Source: an uncultured Clostridium sp. (GTDB taxonomy: Bacteria; Cyanobacteriota; Vampirovibrionia; Gastranaerophilales; Gastranaerophilaceae). From it: a stretch of 50,579 bases of DNA. Of the stretch, positions 16,947 through 25,221 are shown one piece after another. The first letter of the stretch is position 1. Each line of letters opens with the position of its first letter. Made by a program: the position numbers and the translations under genes. Below the pieces are notes generated by a model that was given only the letters and a program-made list of their open reading frames with translations, searched no databases and was not told the origin of the DNA. Where the stretch lies: NCBI GenBank assembly GCA_958449715.1, contig CAUDIU010000001.1, positions 1-50,579 on the forward strand. Direction: 5' to 3'.

Positions 16947-17906
16947 ATGAGTGAAAGAAAATTAGTTGGAACAGGCGAAATGTTCAAAAAAGCATTGGCA
17001 GGCGGATATGCTATCGGTGCTTACAACGTTAACAACATGGAAATTTTGCAAGGTATTGCAGAAGCTGCTGAAGAAACTCAATCACCTATTATTTTACAAG
17101 TTTCTGCAGGTGCTAGAAAATATGCAAACCAAACTTATTTAATTAAATTAGTTGAAGCTGCTTTAGCTACAACTACAGTTCCTATCGCTTTACACTTAGA
17201 TCACGGTGCTGATTTTGAAATTTGTAAAGCTTGTATTGATGGTGGATTTTCATCTGTTATGATTGACGGTTCAAGATTCCCATTAGAAGAAAACATCAAA
17301 TTAACAAAACAAGTTGTAGATTATGCTCACCCACGTGGAGTATCTGTTGAAGCAGAACTTGGAAAACTTGCTGGTGTTGAAGATGATGTTAAAGTTCACG
17401 CAAAAGATTCAACATACACAGATCCTGAAGAAGCTGCTAGATTTGTAAAAGAAACTGGTTGTGATTCATTAGCTGTTGCAATTGGTACATCTCACGGTGC
17501 TTACAAATTCTCAGGTGAAGCTAAATTAGACTTCGAAAGACTTGCTGAAATTAAAAAAGCAGTAAATGAAGCTGTAGGATATGACTTCCCATTAGTATTA
17601 CATGGATCATCTTCAGTTCCTGCTGAATTCGTTGCTAAATGTAATCAATTTGGTGGTCAATTACCAAATGCTCAAGGCGTTCCAGAAGATATGTTAAATT
17701 ACGCTTCTAAACATGGTGTTGCTAAAATTAACATCGATACAGATTTAAGATTAGCTATGACTTCAACAATCAGAGAATTCTTTGTTGAACACCCTGAAAA
17801 ATTTGACCCACGTGAATACATGGGACCAGGAAGAACTGCTGTTAAAGAAATGGTTATGCACAAAATGCGTGACGTTCTTGGTACAGCTGGTCACGCTCAA
17901 GACTAA
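16947..17906 (+). CDS. fba: Class II fructose-bisphosphate aldolase
   Basis: 319 residues from the ATG at 16947, chosen because AAGGAGA lies 6 bp upstream. The enzyme reversibly splits fructose 1,6-bisphosphate in glycolysis and gluconeogenesis. Zinc-site and active-site motifs are ALHLDHGAD, SVEAELGKLAGVEDD, TSHGAYKF, VLHGSSSVP and KINIDTDLRLA. It has preferred, regular codon use and a strong terminator, typical of a highly expressed gene. It appears monocistronic with its own promoter about 85 bp upstream. Confidence 0.95.
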   Translation: MSERKLVGTGEMFKKALAGGYAIGAYNVNNMEILQGIAEAAEETQSPIILQVSAGARKYANQTYLIKLVEAALATTTVPIALHLDHGADFEICKACIDGGFSSVMIDGSRFPLEENIKLTKQVVDYAHPRGVSVEAELGKLAGVEDDVKVHAKDSTYTDPEEAARFVKETGCDSLAVAIGTSHGAYKFSGEAKLDFERLAEIKKAVNEAVGYDFPLVLHGSSSVPAEFVAKCNQFGGQLPNAQGVPEDMLNYASKHGVAKINIDTDLRLAMTSTIREFFVEHPEKFDPREYMGPGRTAVKEMVMHKMRDVLGTAGHAQD

Positions 17907-17925
17907 TTATATAATTAATCTTACG

Positions 17926-17958
17926 AAAAAACCTTCTATTTATATAGAAGGTTTTTTT
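17926..17958. terminator. Terminator after fba
   Basis: ACCTTCTAT and ATAGAAGGT arms are flanked by A6 on the left and T7 on the right. It begins 20 bp after the fba stop. Confidence 0.92.
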
Positions 17959-18115
17959 ATTTAATTTTTTTATACTCTTTGAAATATTCTCTATTTAAAT
18001 TTATCTAATTTAAACGCACTTAAGCTATTAGAAAATTCATTATAAAGCTTTTTATTTGATAATTTTATTGTATCTCTTAACAAATCTAGCACTCTATTTT
18101 TGAAAAAATTAATAG

Positions 18116-18146
18116 AAAAAAAGGAACGACTTAATCGTTCCTTTTT
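18116..18146. terminator. Terminator after ftsZ
   Basis: GGAACGA and TCGTTCC form a stem with a 5-base loop, flanked by A7 and T5. It lies about 33 bp beyond the ftsZ stop on the minus strand and is symmetric enough to act both ways. Confidence 0.9.
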
Positions 18147-18178
18147 ACTTTTTCATATTCCAACTTAGTTAGTGTGAT

Positions 18179-19372
18179 TTATTTTTTTAAGAAATCCGGA
18201 ATTTCAATATTTGTAAAACTTGGAGAAACTTCCGGCATTGAAGATCTTCTAACTGTCTGCTGAGGTTGAGAATTTACATTTGAATTTGAATTAGAATTAA
18301 ATGTACCAGCAAAGAAATCAGAAGCACTTAATTGTTTTACATCAGTTTTTACTTCCGGTTGCTGATTTTTCATTTCAAAACCTGTAGCAATTACAGTAAT
18401 TTGAATTTCACCTTGAATATTTTCATTTACAGCTGTACCGATAATTACTGTAGCATCATCATTTACAGCATCATGAATAATATTTGCAGCATCAGATATT
18501 TCATGAAGAGTCATATCAGGGCCACCTGTGATATTAACAATTACACCAGTTGCGCCATTGATTGAAGATTCAAGAAGTTGAGAATTGATAGCGATTTCAG
18601 CAGCTTTAATAGCTCTTCCTTCACCTTGACCGCGACCAATACCCATAAGAGCAGAACCAGATGCTTGCATAACACATTTAACATCTGCAAAGTCAACGTT
18701 AATAAGTCCAGGAACAGTAATGATATCTGAAATACCTTGAACACCTCTTAACAATACTTCATCTACAATAATAAATGATTCTGTCAATGTTACTTGTCTG
18801 TCAACAACTTGAAGCAATTTATCATTTGGAATGATAATTACAGCATCAACAGCTTCTCTTAGTTTTTCTAAACCTTGGTTAGCTTGATTTTGTCTTTTAC
18901 GACCTTCCCAAGTGAAAGGTTTTGTAACAACTGCTATTGTTAAAATTCCTAATTCTTTAGCAATTTTTGCAACTACAGGAGCAGCACCAGTACCAGTTCC
19001 ACCACCCATACCTGCTGTGATAAATACCATATCAGCGCCATCTAATGCTTCAGTAATTTCTTGTTGAGCTTCTTCAGCAGCTTTTTCTCCTACTGAAGGA
19101 TCTCCACCAGCACCAAGACCAGCTGTAGATTTAGCACCTAGCTGAATTCTATTTTTAGTTTGGCCATATTCTAAAACTTGTAAATCTGTATTCATTAACC
19201 AGAACTCAACACCAGAAAGTCCTGCTTTAATCATTCGGTTAACAGCATTTCCGCCGCCGCCACCAACACCGATTACTTTAATATTAGTAGGATTAATTGG
19301 AGACCTTTGAGTTTGATCATTGCTTGTTGTTTCATCTTTTTTAGCAAAGATATCTGATACGAAATTTTCCAC
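18179..19372 (-). CDS. ftsZ: Cell division GTPase FtsZ
   Basis: 397 residues. The tubulin-like protein forms the Z ring at midcell. Seen: GVGGGGGNAVNRM (GTP binding), the tubulin signature GGGTGTGAAPV, and a T7-loop segment (INVDFADVK) that completes the GTPase site of the neighbouring subunit. A variable Asn/Gln/Ser linker (about 340-385) leads to the conserved C-terminal peptide IEIPDFLKK, which contacts membrane tethers. The tether here is probably SepF, encoded at 21257-21760. The start is a GTG at 19372 with GAGGTAAC upstream. It lies alone between its own terminator and nadK, with no ftsA or ftsQ beside it, as in Cyanobacteria. Confidence 0.97.
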   Translation of the reverse strand: MENFVSDIFAKKDETTSNDQTQRSPINPTNIKVIGVGGGGGNAVNRMIKAGLSGVEFWLMNTDLQVLEYGQTKNRIQLGAKSTAGLGAGGDPSVGEKAAEEAQQEITEALDGADMVFITAGMGGGTGTGAAPVVAKIAKELGILTIAVVTKPFTWEGRKRQNQANQGLEKLREAVDAVIIIPNDKLLQVVDRQVTLTESFIIVDEVLLRGVQGISDIITVPGLINVDFADVKCVMQASGSALMGIGRGQGEGRAIKAAEIAINSQLLESSINGATGVIVNITGGPDMTLHEISDAANIIHDAVNDDATVIIGTAVNENIQGEIQITVIATGFEMKNQQPEVKTDVKQLSASDFFAGTFNSNSNSNVNSQPQQTVRRSSMPEVSPSFTNIEIPDFLKK

Positions 19373-19530
19373 TTTGTTACCTCATTTATATAATTGTATA
19401 GTTGTCTATCTACAATAGTATAATAACATACTATTTTAAATAGAAAAAAAGTACAAGAATTTACTTAAAAAATATGAACAAAAATTAATATAAATCAGAA
19501 TAATCCTAATCAAATTACAAAAAGATAATA

Positions 19531-20334
19531 TTAATAATTTTCGTAAGCAGGTGGTATTGCCCAATGTAATTTATTTCTTAATATAGAATAAAATTCTGAA
19601 TTCTTCAACAACGCGAGTTTTGCGGTATAAATAGATTTTTCAATAACAATCTCTGAATTAATTTCATACAATTCTTGACCATCAGTAGATAAAACGGATT
19701 TTGAACTTGAATCTGTAGAAACTGTAATTTTTTCATAATCAGGAACAACAATTGGTCTTGCTGTCAAAGTATGCGGACAAATCGGCACAATTTCAAAAAC
19801 ATTCAAACTTGGCGATAGTACAGGGCCACCTGCAGAAAGCCCATAAGCTGTAGAACCAGTCGGAGTGGATACAATAATACCATCAGCCAAATAATCACAT
19901 ACAAATTTATCGTTAATTTTCAAGGAAAAACGAGAAGTTCTTCCCATATCTTGTCCCTTAATCACAAAATCGTTTAATGCTGTAAAACTTCCACTTTGTA
20001 ACATTATACGGTCTTCAATAACAAAATTACCTTTTAATATCTCGTCTACAGATTTTTCAATATCCTCTTTGGAAGATTGAGACAAAAAGCCTAAACGGCC
20101 TAAATTTATACCAAAAATTGGGGTTTTATACTTTGCATAAAATCTTGCCGTTTTTAAAATTGTACCATCTCCTCCTATTACAAAGACAAAATCAAAACCA
20201 TCTTTTAATCCGTCTATATTAAGAACATCAACAGAAAGTCCTTTTTCTAAAAGGATTTTTACAAGTTTATCTTTTATCTCTACTGAATGAGATATTTCTT
20301 GATTATAACAAACAGCAAAATTTTTCATTTCCAT
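19531..20334 (-). CDS. nadK: NAD kinase
   Basis: 267 residues. It phosphorylates NAD to NADP. Visible motifs are the phosphate-binding GGDGT (FVIGGDGTILK), NLGRLGFLS, and the diacylglycerol-kinase-like TPTGSTAYGLSAGGPVLSP. A second ATG two codons in is an alternative start. ftsZ follows about 160 bp downstream on the same strand. With NadA in the same window, two steps of NAD(P) supply are present. No clear terminator separates it from ftsZ. Confidence 0.95.
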   Translation of the reverse strand: MEMKNFAVCYNQEISHSVEIKDKLVKILLEKGLSVDVLNIDGLKDGFDFVFVIGGDGTILKTARFYAKYKTPIFGINLGRLGFLSQSSKEDIEKSVDEILKGNFVIEDRIMLQSGSFTALNDFVIKGQDMGRTSRFSLKINDKFVCDYLADGIIVSTPTGSTAYGLSAGGPVLSPSLNVFEIVPICPHTLTARPIVVPDYEKITVSTDSSSKSVLSTDGQELYEINSEIVIEKSIYTAKLALLKNSEFYSILRNKLHWAIPPAYENY

Positions 20335-20374
20335 AACGAAGCAAATATAACATAATTTTATTATTTAAGCAAAT

Positions 20375-20403
20375 AAAAAAGAGCTTATAAAAAGCTCTTT
20401 TTT
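20375..20403 (-). terminator. Terminator after prepilin 2
   Basis: GAGCTT and AAGCTC with A6 and T6 flanks, immediately beyond the prepilin 2 stop. It is symmetric and would also limit any transcription going rightwards. Confidence 0.88.
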
Positions 20404-20406
20404 GAT

Positions 20407-21131
20407 TTAATAAGTCATTTCCCAATTATCATTAAGAATTCTACCAAAACAACCTCCACCACCTGCATCTGGAGCTTCTTCTAGAGATTGACAGTATTTT
20501 TTATATATATCCTCTCTTTGTTCATTGGTCAAAGGAGCATTAACATTAGCATCATCTCCAAAATCATCAACCCTGCCATTATTATATATATAAATCCAAA
20601 ACAAATCCCGACCTTGAACATTTGGTCCTTGTGCTCCATTCACATCAACAGCCATATTGATTATTTTATTAGGTCCCTCTACATAATATGCAGGTCTAAT
20701 CGATGCACCACTTGCTAAAACATAAGATTTTAAATTTCTAGAAAACATTTTATCATTTTCAACTGTACCATCAAGTTTTTTATACTGATCTGCAAAACAT
20801 TCAGTCATTGAATCACACTCTTTAATAACTTTAAAATAAGTCTTAATCATTTTATCTACTGAATCTTGCGATGTTAAACCAGCTTCTTTCAAATTTACAG
20901 CATTTCTATCTGTTTGAAACATTTCCAGTACTTGCAAAGTTTCATTATAAACTTTATGTAATTGAATAACATAACTTTTTCTTTGATAATTTTGCATCAA
21001 AGTCGGTACTGTCATTGCTGAAACAATGCCAATAATACCCAAAGTTACTAATACTTCTGCGAGAGTAAAACCTCTGTAGGAGCCTAAATTATGCCCCCCC
21101 CCCGACTTACTTTACTTAACAATCTAAACAT
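20407..21131 (-). CDS. Type IV prepilin-like protein 2, frame broken at a G10 tract
   Basis: Close paralogue of prepilin 1, with leader GFTLAEVLVTLGIIGIV, the same MTVPTLMQNYQRKSYVIQL helix, a body with DVNGAQGPNVQGRDLF, and the same NDNWEMTY end. AAAGGAG precedes the ATG at 21131, which reads MFRLLSKVSR into ten G (21094-21103 on the other strand). With ten G the frame ends after 15 codons at TAG. Eleven or eight G would give a continuous protein, about 241 residues with 11 G. The body itself has no stop, so selection for the protein appears intact. It sits between nadK and sepF with its own terminator. The OFF state, slippage or an error in the run are all possible. Confidence 0.85.
21094..21103 (-). 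repeat. G10 homopolymer tract in prepilin 2 leader
   Basis: Ten consecutive C on the plus strand. The flanking bases (CATAATTTAGGCTCCTAC after the tract in the mRNA) are identical to those in prepilin 1, pointing to recent duplication or gene conversion. Confidence 0.97.
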
Positions 21132-21191
21132 AAATGCTCCTTTCATACTATACAAATTAATTATAACAAAATTTTACAATCTTTTCAACAT

Positions 21192-21218
21192 ATAAAAAAA
21201 AGAGGCATAAAATGCCTC
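21192..21218 (-). terminator. Terminator after sepF
   Basis: GAGGCAT and ATGCCTC form a 7 bp stem with a 3-base loop, followed on the minus strand by a run of eight T. It begins about 40 bp beyond the sepF stop. Confidence 0.9.
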
Positions 21219-21256
21219 ATATTCAACTATCTCTCTCTTTCTCATATTATTTTGAC

Positions 21257-21760
21257 TTATTGTAAAGGAGCTCTCCACAATGAGTCATTAAATTTATTTT
21301 GATTAGCATTTACATCAACAGACAAAGTTACATTGCTTGGAGTAAATACAAATACTAAATCACCAACTTTTTGAGGTTTGCCATCTAATGCATGAGCTGC
21401 ACCACAAACAAAATCAATTGTTCTTTGTGATTGTTCTTTATCCAATAGGTGAAGGTTTAAAACGATGGTTTTTCTATTTCTTAGATGTTGAACAATAGTA
21501 GCAGCATCTTCAAAAGAGCGAGGTTCCATAACTTTTACTTCATAACCTTTAAAATTAGGATGGCTTACAACTTTAATTTCATTTGTTCTGTCAACTGAAG
21601 GTTGTTGATAAGAATATTCTGGCTGAAGAGCTACGTTATCTTCTACAGGATAATCGATATCTGCTTCCTGAGCCATTTCATCAAAAATTGTTTCTCTTGG
21701 TTCAAATCCTTTTACTAAAAAATCTACTACTGATTTAATTTTGTCTGTTACTACTGCCAC
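21257..21760 (-). CDS. sepF: Cell division protein SepF
   Basis: 167 residues. SepF tethers FtsZ filaments to the membrane and polymerises into rings or arcs. The layout fits: an N-terminal amphipathic helix (KIKSVVDFLVKGFEP), an acidic linker with Gln/Tyr (about 30-60), and the conserved C-terminal domain (VKVMEPRSFEDAATIVQHLR, KTIVLNLHLLD, TIDFVCGAAHALDG). The start is a GTG at 21760 with GGAGG upstream. It lies 19 bp after yggS, an arrangement conserved in Cyanobacteria and Firmicutes. Its target peptide is present at the end of FtsZ in this window. Confidence 0.93.
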   Translation of the reverse strand: MAVVTDKIKSVVDFLVKGFEPRETIFDEMAQEADIDYPVEDNVALQPEYSYQQPSVDRTNEIKVVSHPNFKGYEVKVMEPRSFEDAATIVQHLRNRKTIVLNLHLLDKEQSQRTIDFVCGAAHALDGKPQKVGDLVFVFTPSNVTLSVDVNANQNKFNDSLWRAPLQ

Positions 21761-21779
21761 CGTTTTTCCTCCGTTTATC

Positions 21780-22445
21780 TTACTTTATAAATAATTTTCT
21801 ACCAATCCTAAGCATTGTCGCACCGTGTTTTACTGCGATTTTGTAATCCTGGCTCATCCCCATAGACAATTCTTTTAATTTGTAATTAAATTTTTTTTCA
21901 AGTTTCAATTTAATTTGCAAAATATCTTCAAATAAATAATTTAATTCTTCATCAGTTGCCCCTAAAGGTGCCATATTCATTAACCCGCAAATTTCAATAT
22001 TAGGAAGTTCTTTTATTGAATTAAAAACCTCAAATACTTCATCTTTAGAAAATCCAAATTTTTGTTCTTCATTCGCATTATTTACTTGAAGAAGAATTTT
22101 TTGAACTATCCCTGTATTACAAGCTTCATCAGATATTACTTTTGCGAGCTTATAAGAATCTACAGAGTGAATATAATCAAAATGACCTATAACTTTTTTC
22201 ACTTTATTGGTTTGAAGATGTCCTATAAAATGAAATTTTGAATTATTTTTCACATCTGCAGGAAGATTATTTATCTTCTCAATTGCCTCAATTACTCTTG
22301 ATTCTGCGAAATTCCTTAACCCTGCATTATACGCATCGATCATTGCACTTTCGTCAAAATACTTTGTAACCGCTATGATATTTGGTGTATAAGGTGCGAT
22401 TTCTTCCTGTATCCGTAAAAGATTTTGTCTAACTGTATTGTCCAT
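21780..22445 (-). CDS. yggS: YggS/PLPBP-family pyridoxal phosphate homeostasis protein
   Basis: 221 residues with the alanine-racemase-like barrel but no C-terminal racemase domain, as in all PLPBP proteins. The lysine of IIAVTKYF (K28) forms the Schiff base with PLP. FHFIGHLQTNKVK, IHSVDS, LNxx-type LLQVNNANEEQKFG and SMGMSQDYKIAVKHGATMLR follow in order. It is thought to buffer free PLP and affects amino-acid balance; it has no known catalytic turnover. It is the first gene of the yggS-sepF pair and is transcribed from the promoter at 22488-22516. Confidence 0.93.
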   Translation of the reverse strand: MDNTVRQNLLRIQEEIAPYTPNIIAVTKYFDESAMIDAYNAGLRNFAESRVIEAIEKINNLPADVKNNSKFHFIGHLQTNKVKKVIGHFDYIHSVDSYKLAKVISDEACNTGIVQKILLQVNNANEEQKFGFSKDEVFEVFNSIKELPNIEICGLMNMAPLGATDEELNYLFEDILQIKLKLEKKFNYKLKELSMGMSQDYKIAVKHGATMLRIGRKLFIK

Positions 22446-22487
22446 AAATAATCATCCTACCTCTACAAGAAGTTGAATATATTATTA

Positions 22488-22516
22488 ATTGTACTCTATA
22501 CATCTAAGGTGGACAA
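22488..22516 (-). promoter_or_regulatory. Putative yggS-sepF promoter
   Basis: On the minus strand, TTGTCC (22516-22511), a 17 bp spacer and TACAAT (22493-22488), about 43 bp upstream of the yggS ATG. The good match and spacing make it the best candidate in this divergent region. Confidence 0.6.
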
Positions 22517-22735
22517 CTTTTTTATTTTAAACCGTTCCTCCGCTTTTAAATTTTCCCCGAAACCATGATGATGACATGTTTTCAGCTGATTTTACATTTC
22601 TTCAAGTTTGGTTAATATTTTGTAATATTGTCTCTTTTAGGGCATGCTTTTTAATATTTTTGCCATATACCCGATGTACATTATTAGAATAAACTACATT
22701 TTCACATATTTTATCCTTTAAATGCATGAGATTTT

Positions 22736-22765
22736 TTGATTTTTTTAAAGAAATCTGTATATAAT
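22736..22765 (+). promoter_or_regulatory. Promoter abutting the start codon at 22771 (leaderless candidate)
   Basis: TTGATT (22736-22741), an 18 bp spacer and a perfect TATAAT (22760-22765). The ATG begins only 5 bases after the -10 box, where transcription itself should start, and no ribosome site precedes it. The mRNA is probably leaderless. Confidence 0.6.
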
Positions 22766-22770
22766 CGATT

Positions 22771-24240
22771 ATGGATATTTTAGAAAAAGAAAAATTTAAT
22801 AAAGCGTTTCAATTACACTCTGATGGAATATTAGACCAAGCAGAGACTGTTTATAACGAAATATTAGGAGAAAACCCTAAGAATGCAGAAGTTTTAAACT
22901 TATTAGGAGTTTTAAAATTATCACAAAATAAATTAGAAGAAGCTGAAACATTTATTACAAAAGCTTTATCTATAAAAAAAGACGCTTATTTCTATGAAAA
23001 TTTAGCAAAAGTGTATGAAGCCAAAAAAGATGTTACAAAAGAAATAGAAATCCTTGAAGAAGCTATTAATACTCTAAATTGCGGGTTTGAAATATATTTC
23101 TTATTAGGTCTTGCATATAAAAATAATATAGAATATGAAAAAGCCGAAAAAGCTTACCTAAAAGCTATAGAAATTAACCCAAAATCAGAAAAAGCCTGCT
23201 ATAACTTAGCAAGTTTATATCTATTTTTGAATAACCCTCAAAAAGCAATAGAATATTTTCAAAAATGCCATGAAATAAATCCTGAAGACAAAGAAGTCTT
23301 ATATTTCTTATCATTAGGCTATTTAAGAATAAAAGATTACCAAACAGGACTAAAATATTTTGAAAACAGACTATGCAGAAATACTGCAATTATATCTCAG
23401 CAAGTAACATATCCAAATATCCTTAAAAAAGCTCCAATATGGCAAGGCGAAGATATTTCGGATAAAACATTATACACATACTATGAAGCCGGATTTGGTG
23501 ATATGATTATGTTTGCAAGATATTTACCTGAACTGCAAAAAAGATGTAAAAAAATAATTCTAAAACCTCAAAAAGCTTTAGTACAACTATTTAAAGATAA
23601 TTTCCCTGACGTAGAAATTATGAATTTATTTTACGAAGAAGACAAAATCAATTTTGATGTCCATCTTCCTTTTCTCAGTTTACCATACGTTTTAGGGCTT
23701 AATAATGAAGAAGTATTTATGCATCACGATAAATATTTAAAAGCTGTACCTGAAAAAGTTCAGTATTATAAAGAAAACTTCTTTAATAATGATAAATTTA
23801 AAATCGCAATAAAATGGCAAGGGAACACTTATTACGAAACAGATAGGGTAATAAATGTTGAAGCTTTTGCCCCACTATTTGACATAACAAATGTAAAAAT
23901 ATATTCAGCTCAAACATTTGAAGGTTCAGAAGAATTTGAAAAATTATCTTCCAAATACGATATAACTGATTTAGCGAGCAGCTTTAAAAATTTTTCAGAC
24001 ACCGCAGGAGCTTTAGAAAATGTTGACCTAGTAATATGCAGCGATACATCTTTAGCTCACCTTGCAGGAGCTATGGGTAAACCTTGTATTGTACTGTTAC
24101 CTTACAACTACAACTGGAGATGGCACATGGATTTAACTCACTGCGACTGGTATGACAGTGTTAAATTATTCCGCTTAGGCAAAAAAGAAACTTGGAATGA
24201 ATTAATGCTGAGAGTAGTTAATTCTTTGAATATAAAATAG
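22771..24240 (+). CDS. TPR protein with C-terminal glycosyltransferase-like domain
   Basis: 489 residues. Residues 1-200 are about five tetratricopeptide repeats (HSDGILDQAETVYNEILGE, AEVLNLLGVLKLSQNKLEEA, IEYEKAEKAYLKAIEINPKS). Residues about 215-485 match the GT9/heptosyltransferase-like domain often joined to TPRs: IWQGEDISDKTL, YYEAGFGDMIMFARYLPELQ, IAIKWQGN and CSDTSLAHLAGAMGKPC followed by WRWHMD. It may transfer a sugar in the cytoplasm to a glycan or protein, but activity in this subfamily is unproven. It has its own promoter, apparently leaderless. An mTERF-like gene follows 32 bp later on the same strand. Confidence 0.85.
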   Translation: MDILEKEKFNKAFQLHSDGILDQAETVYNEILGENPKNAEVLNLLGVLKLSQNKLEEAETFITKALSIKKDAYFYENLAKVYEAKKDVTKEIEILEEAINTLNCGFEIYFLLGLAYKNNIEYEKAEKAYLKAIEINPKSEKACYNLASLYLFLNNPQKAIEYFQKCHEINPEDKEVLYFLSLGYLRIKDYQTGLKYFENRLCRNTAIISQQVTYPNILKKAPIWQGEDISDKTLYTYYEAGFGDMIMFARYLPELQKRCKKIILKPQKALVQLFKDNFPDVEIMNLFYEEDKINFDVHLPFLSLPYVLGLNNEEVFMHHDKYLKAVPEKVQYYKENFFNNDKFKIAIKWQGNTYYETDRVINVEAFAPLFDITNVKIYSAQTFEGSEEFEKLSSKYDITDLASSFKNFSDTAGALENVDLVICSDTSLAHLAGAMGKPCIVLLPYNYNWRWHMDLTHCDWYDSVKLFRLGKKETWNELMLRVVNSLNIK

Positions 24241-24272
24241 CAAAAAATATATTGTTCAAACTTAAACTAAAC

Positions 24273-25220
24273 ATGAATAATATAAATATTTATGTATTAA
24301 ATCATTCTAAAAACATATCATTCTTTGGAAACAGCCAGCAGTTTAGAAAAGAATATTCTCAAAAAGTACAAAAAAATCAATTATCAGAAACAAATATTTC
24401 AAATCTACAAGGACTCACAAAGCTATTCTCAAATGAAGGTCTAACCTATAATGAGACATTAAAAGCTGCAAAAAAGAACCCATTTATGTTATTTCATAAA
24501 CCGGAAACAATGGAATATAACATAAAAGAAGTTGTCAAAAGGTTTAAAGAATTTGGGCTTACTAATGAAAAATATTTAAAATGTGCACTAAATCAAAGTG
24601 TATTATTCTCCATTTCCCCAAATACTGTTGAAAGAAATATAAATGAAACCGTTAAATTTTTTGAAAAATTCGGCCTTTCAACTAATAAATATTTAAACTG
24701 TGCGGAGCTCAACCCTTCTATATTTACATTAAAACCACAAACAGCTAAAAATAAAATAACCCAAATTGCCCAAAAGCTTAATATAGCAATTGAAGAAATC
24801 CTTGAAATGTTTATTAAGCAACCATACTTATTCGCATGCAGCGAAAAAGAAGTTATAAAAAAATTCGAAATATTCAAATACATTGAAGAAAATAAGTATT
24901 TTGATCAAAAAAAATCACTACCAGACTTAGATGAATTTAACAAATCAATTTTAAGAAAAAAATATACTAACTCAACAAATACTTGCTTTATGCAACTGCT
25001 TCGAAACAAAATTTCCAATAATCTAAAAAAAGGAACAAAATTACCGCATTTCAATCTTGAAAATAGTTTAAAAAATTTTATTATATTCAATCAAAACAAC
25101 AAAATTGGATTTACAATACTTGACGGCAAATATGCTGATGATTTTATAAAATTTGCATCAAAATTATCTAGATCAGTAATCCATAAAAATATATTCCAAA
25201 TAACAACTATAGTAAAATAG
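24273..25220 (+). CDS. mTERF-like helical-repeat protein with SFFG N-terminus
   Basis: 315 residues. After a short N-terminal stretch with HSKNISFFGNSQQ come four repeats of about 39 residues at about 48-85, 88-125, 127-164 and 164-198. The pattern is VKxFxxFGLTxxKYLxCA followed by nPxLFxxxPxTxxxNI. This FGLs...P.lF...P pattern resembles mitochondrial transcription termination factor (mTERF) repeats, which form α-solenoids that bind nucleic acid. Such repeats are mostly known from eukaryotes, so the likeness may be convergence. The C-terminal 110 residues are Lys/Asn-rich and unassigned. I take the ATG at 24273 rather than a TTG at 24252; no clear ribosome site is seen. It converges on the methyltransferase gene with a 1 bp gap. 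Confidence 0.7.
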   Translation: MNNINIYVLNHSKNISFFGNSQQFRKEYSQKVQKNQLSETNISNLQGLTKLFSNEGLTYNETLKAAKKNPFMLFHKPETMEYNIKEVVKRFKEFGLTNEKYLKCALNQSVLFSISPNTVERNINETVKFFEKFGLSTNKYLNCAELNPSIFTLKPQTAKNKITQIAQKLNIAIEEILEMFIKQPYLFACSEKEVIKKFEIFKYIEENKYFDQKKSLPDLDEFNKSILRKKYTNSTNTCFMQLLRNKISNNLKKGTKLPHFNLENSLKNFIIFNQNNKIGFTILDGKYADDFIKFASKLSRSVIHKNIFQITTIVK

Positions 25221-25221
25221 C

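Larger units (their letters stand above)
22446..22770. other. 325 bp divergent intergenic region
   Basis: It separates yggS-sepF (leftwards) from the TPR-glycosyltransferase gene (rightwards). I find one promoter for each direction at its ends. No open frame longer than about 20 codons with a ribosome site, no strong hairpin and no tRNA-like fold is visible in between. Confidence 0.6.

Noticed and set aside
17991..18140. A minus-strand frame of about 50 codons between the fba and ftsZ terminators, reading LDLLRDTIKLSNKKLYNEF near its middle
   Set aside because: It has a protein-like composition, but no ATG, no ribosome site and a terminator across its 5' end. A gene remnant is possible; not supported enough to call.
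22446..22770. Possible small RNA or riboswitch in the 325 bp divergent region
   Set aside because: I found no long stem, no known riboswitch-like core and no terminator in it, only promoter-like elements.
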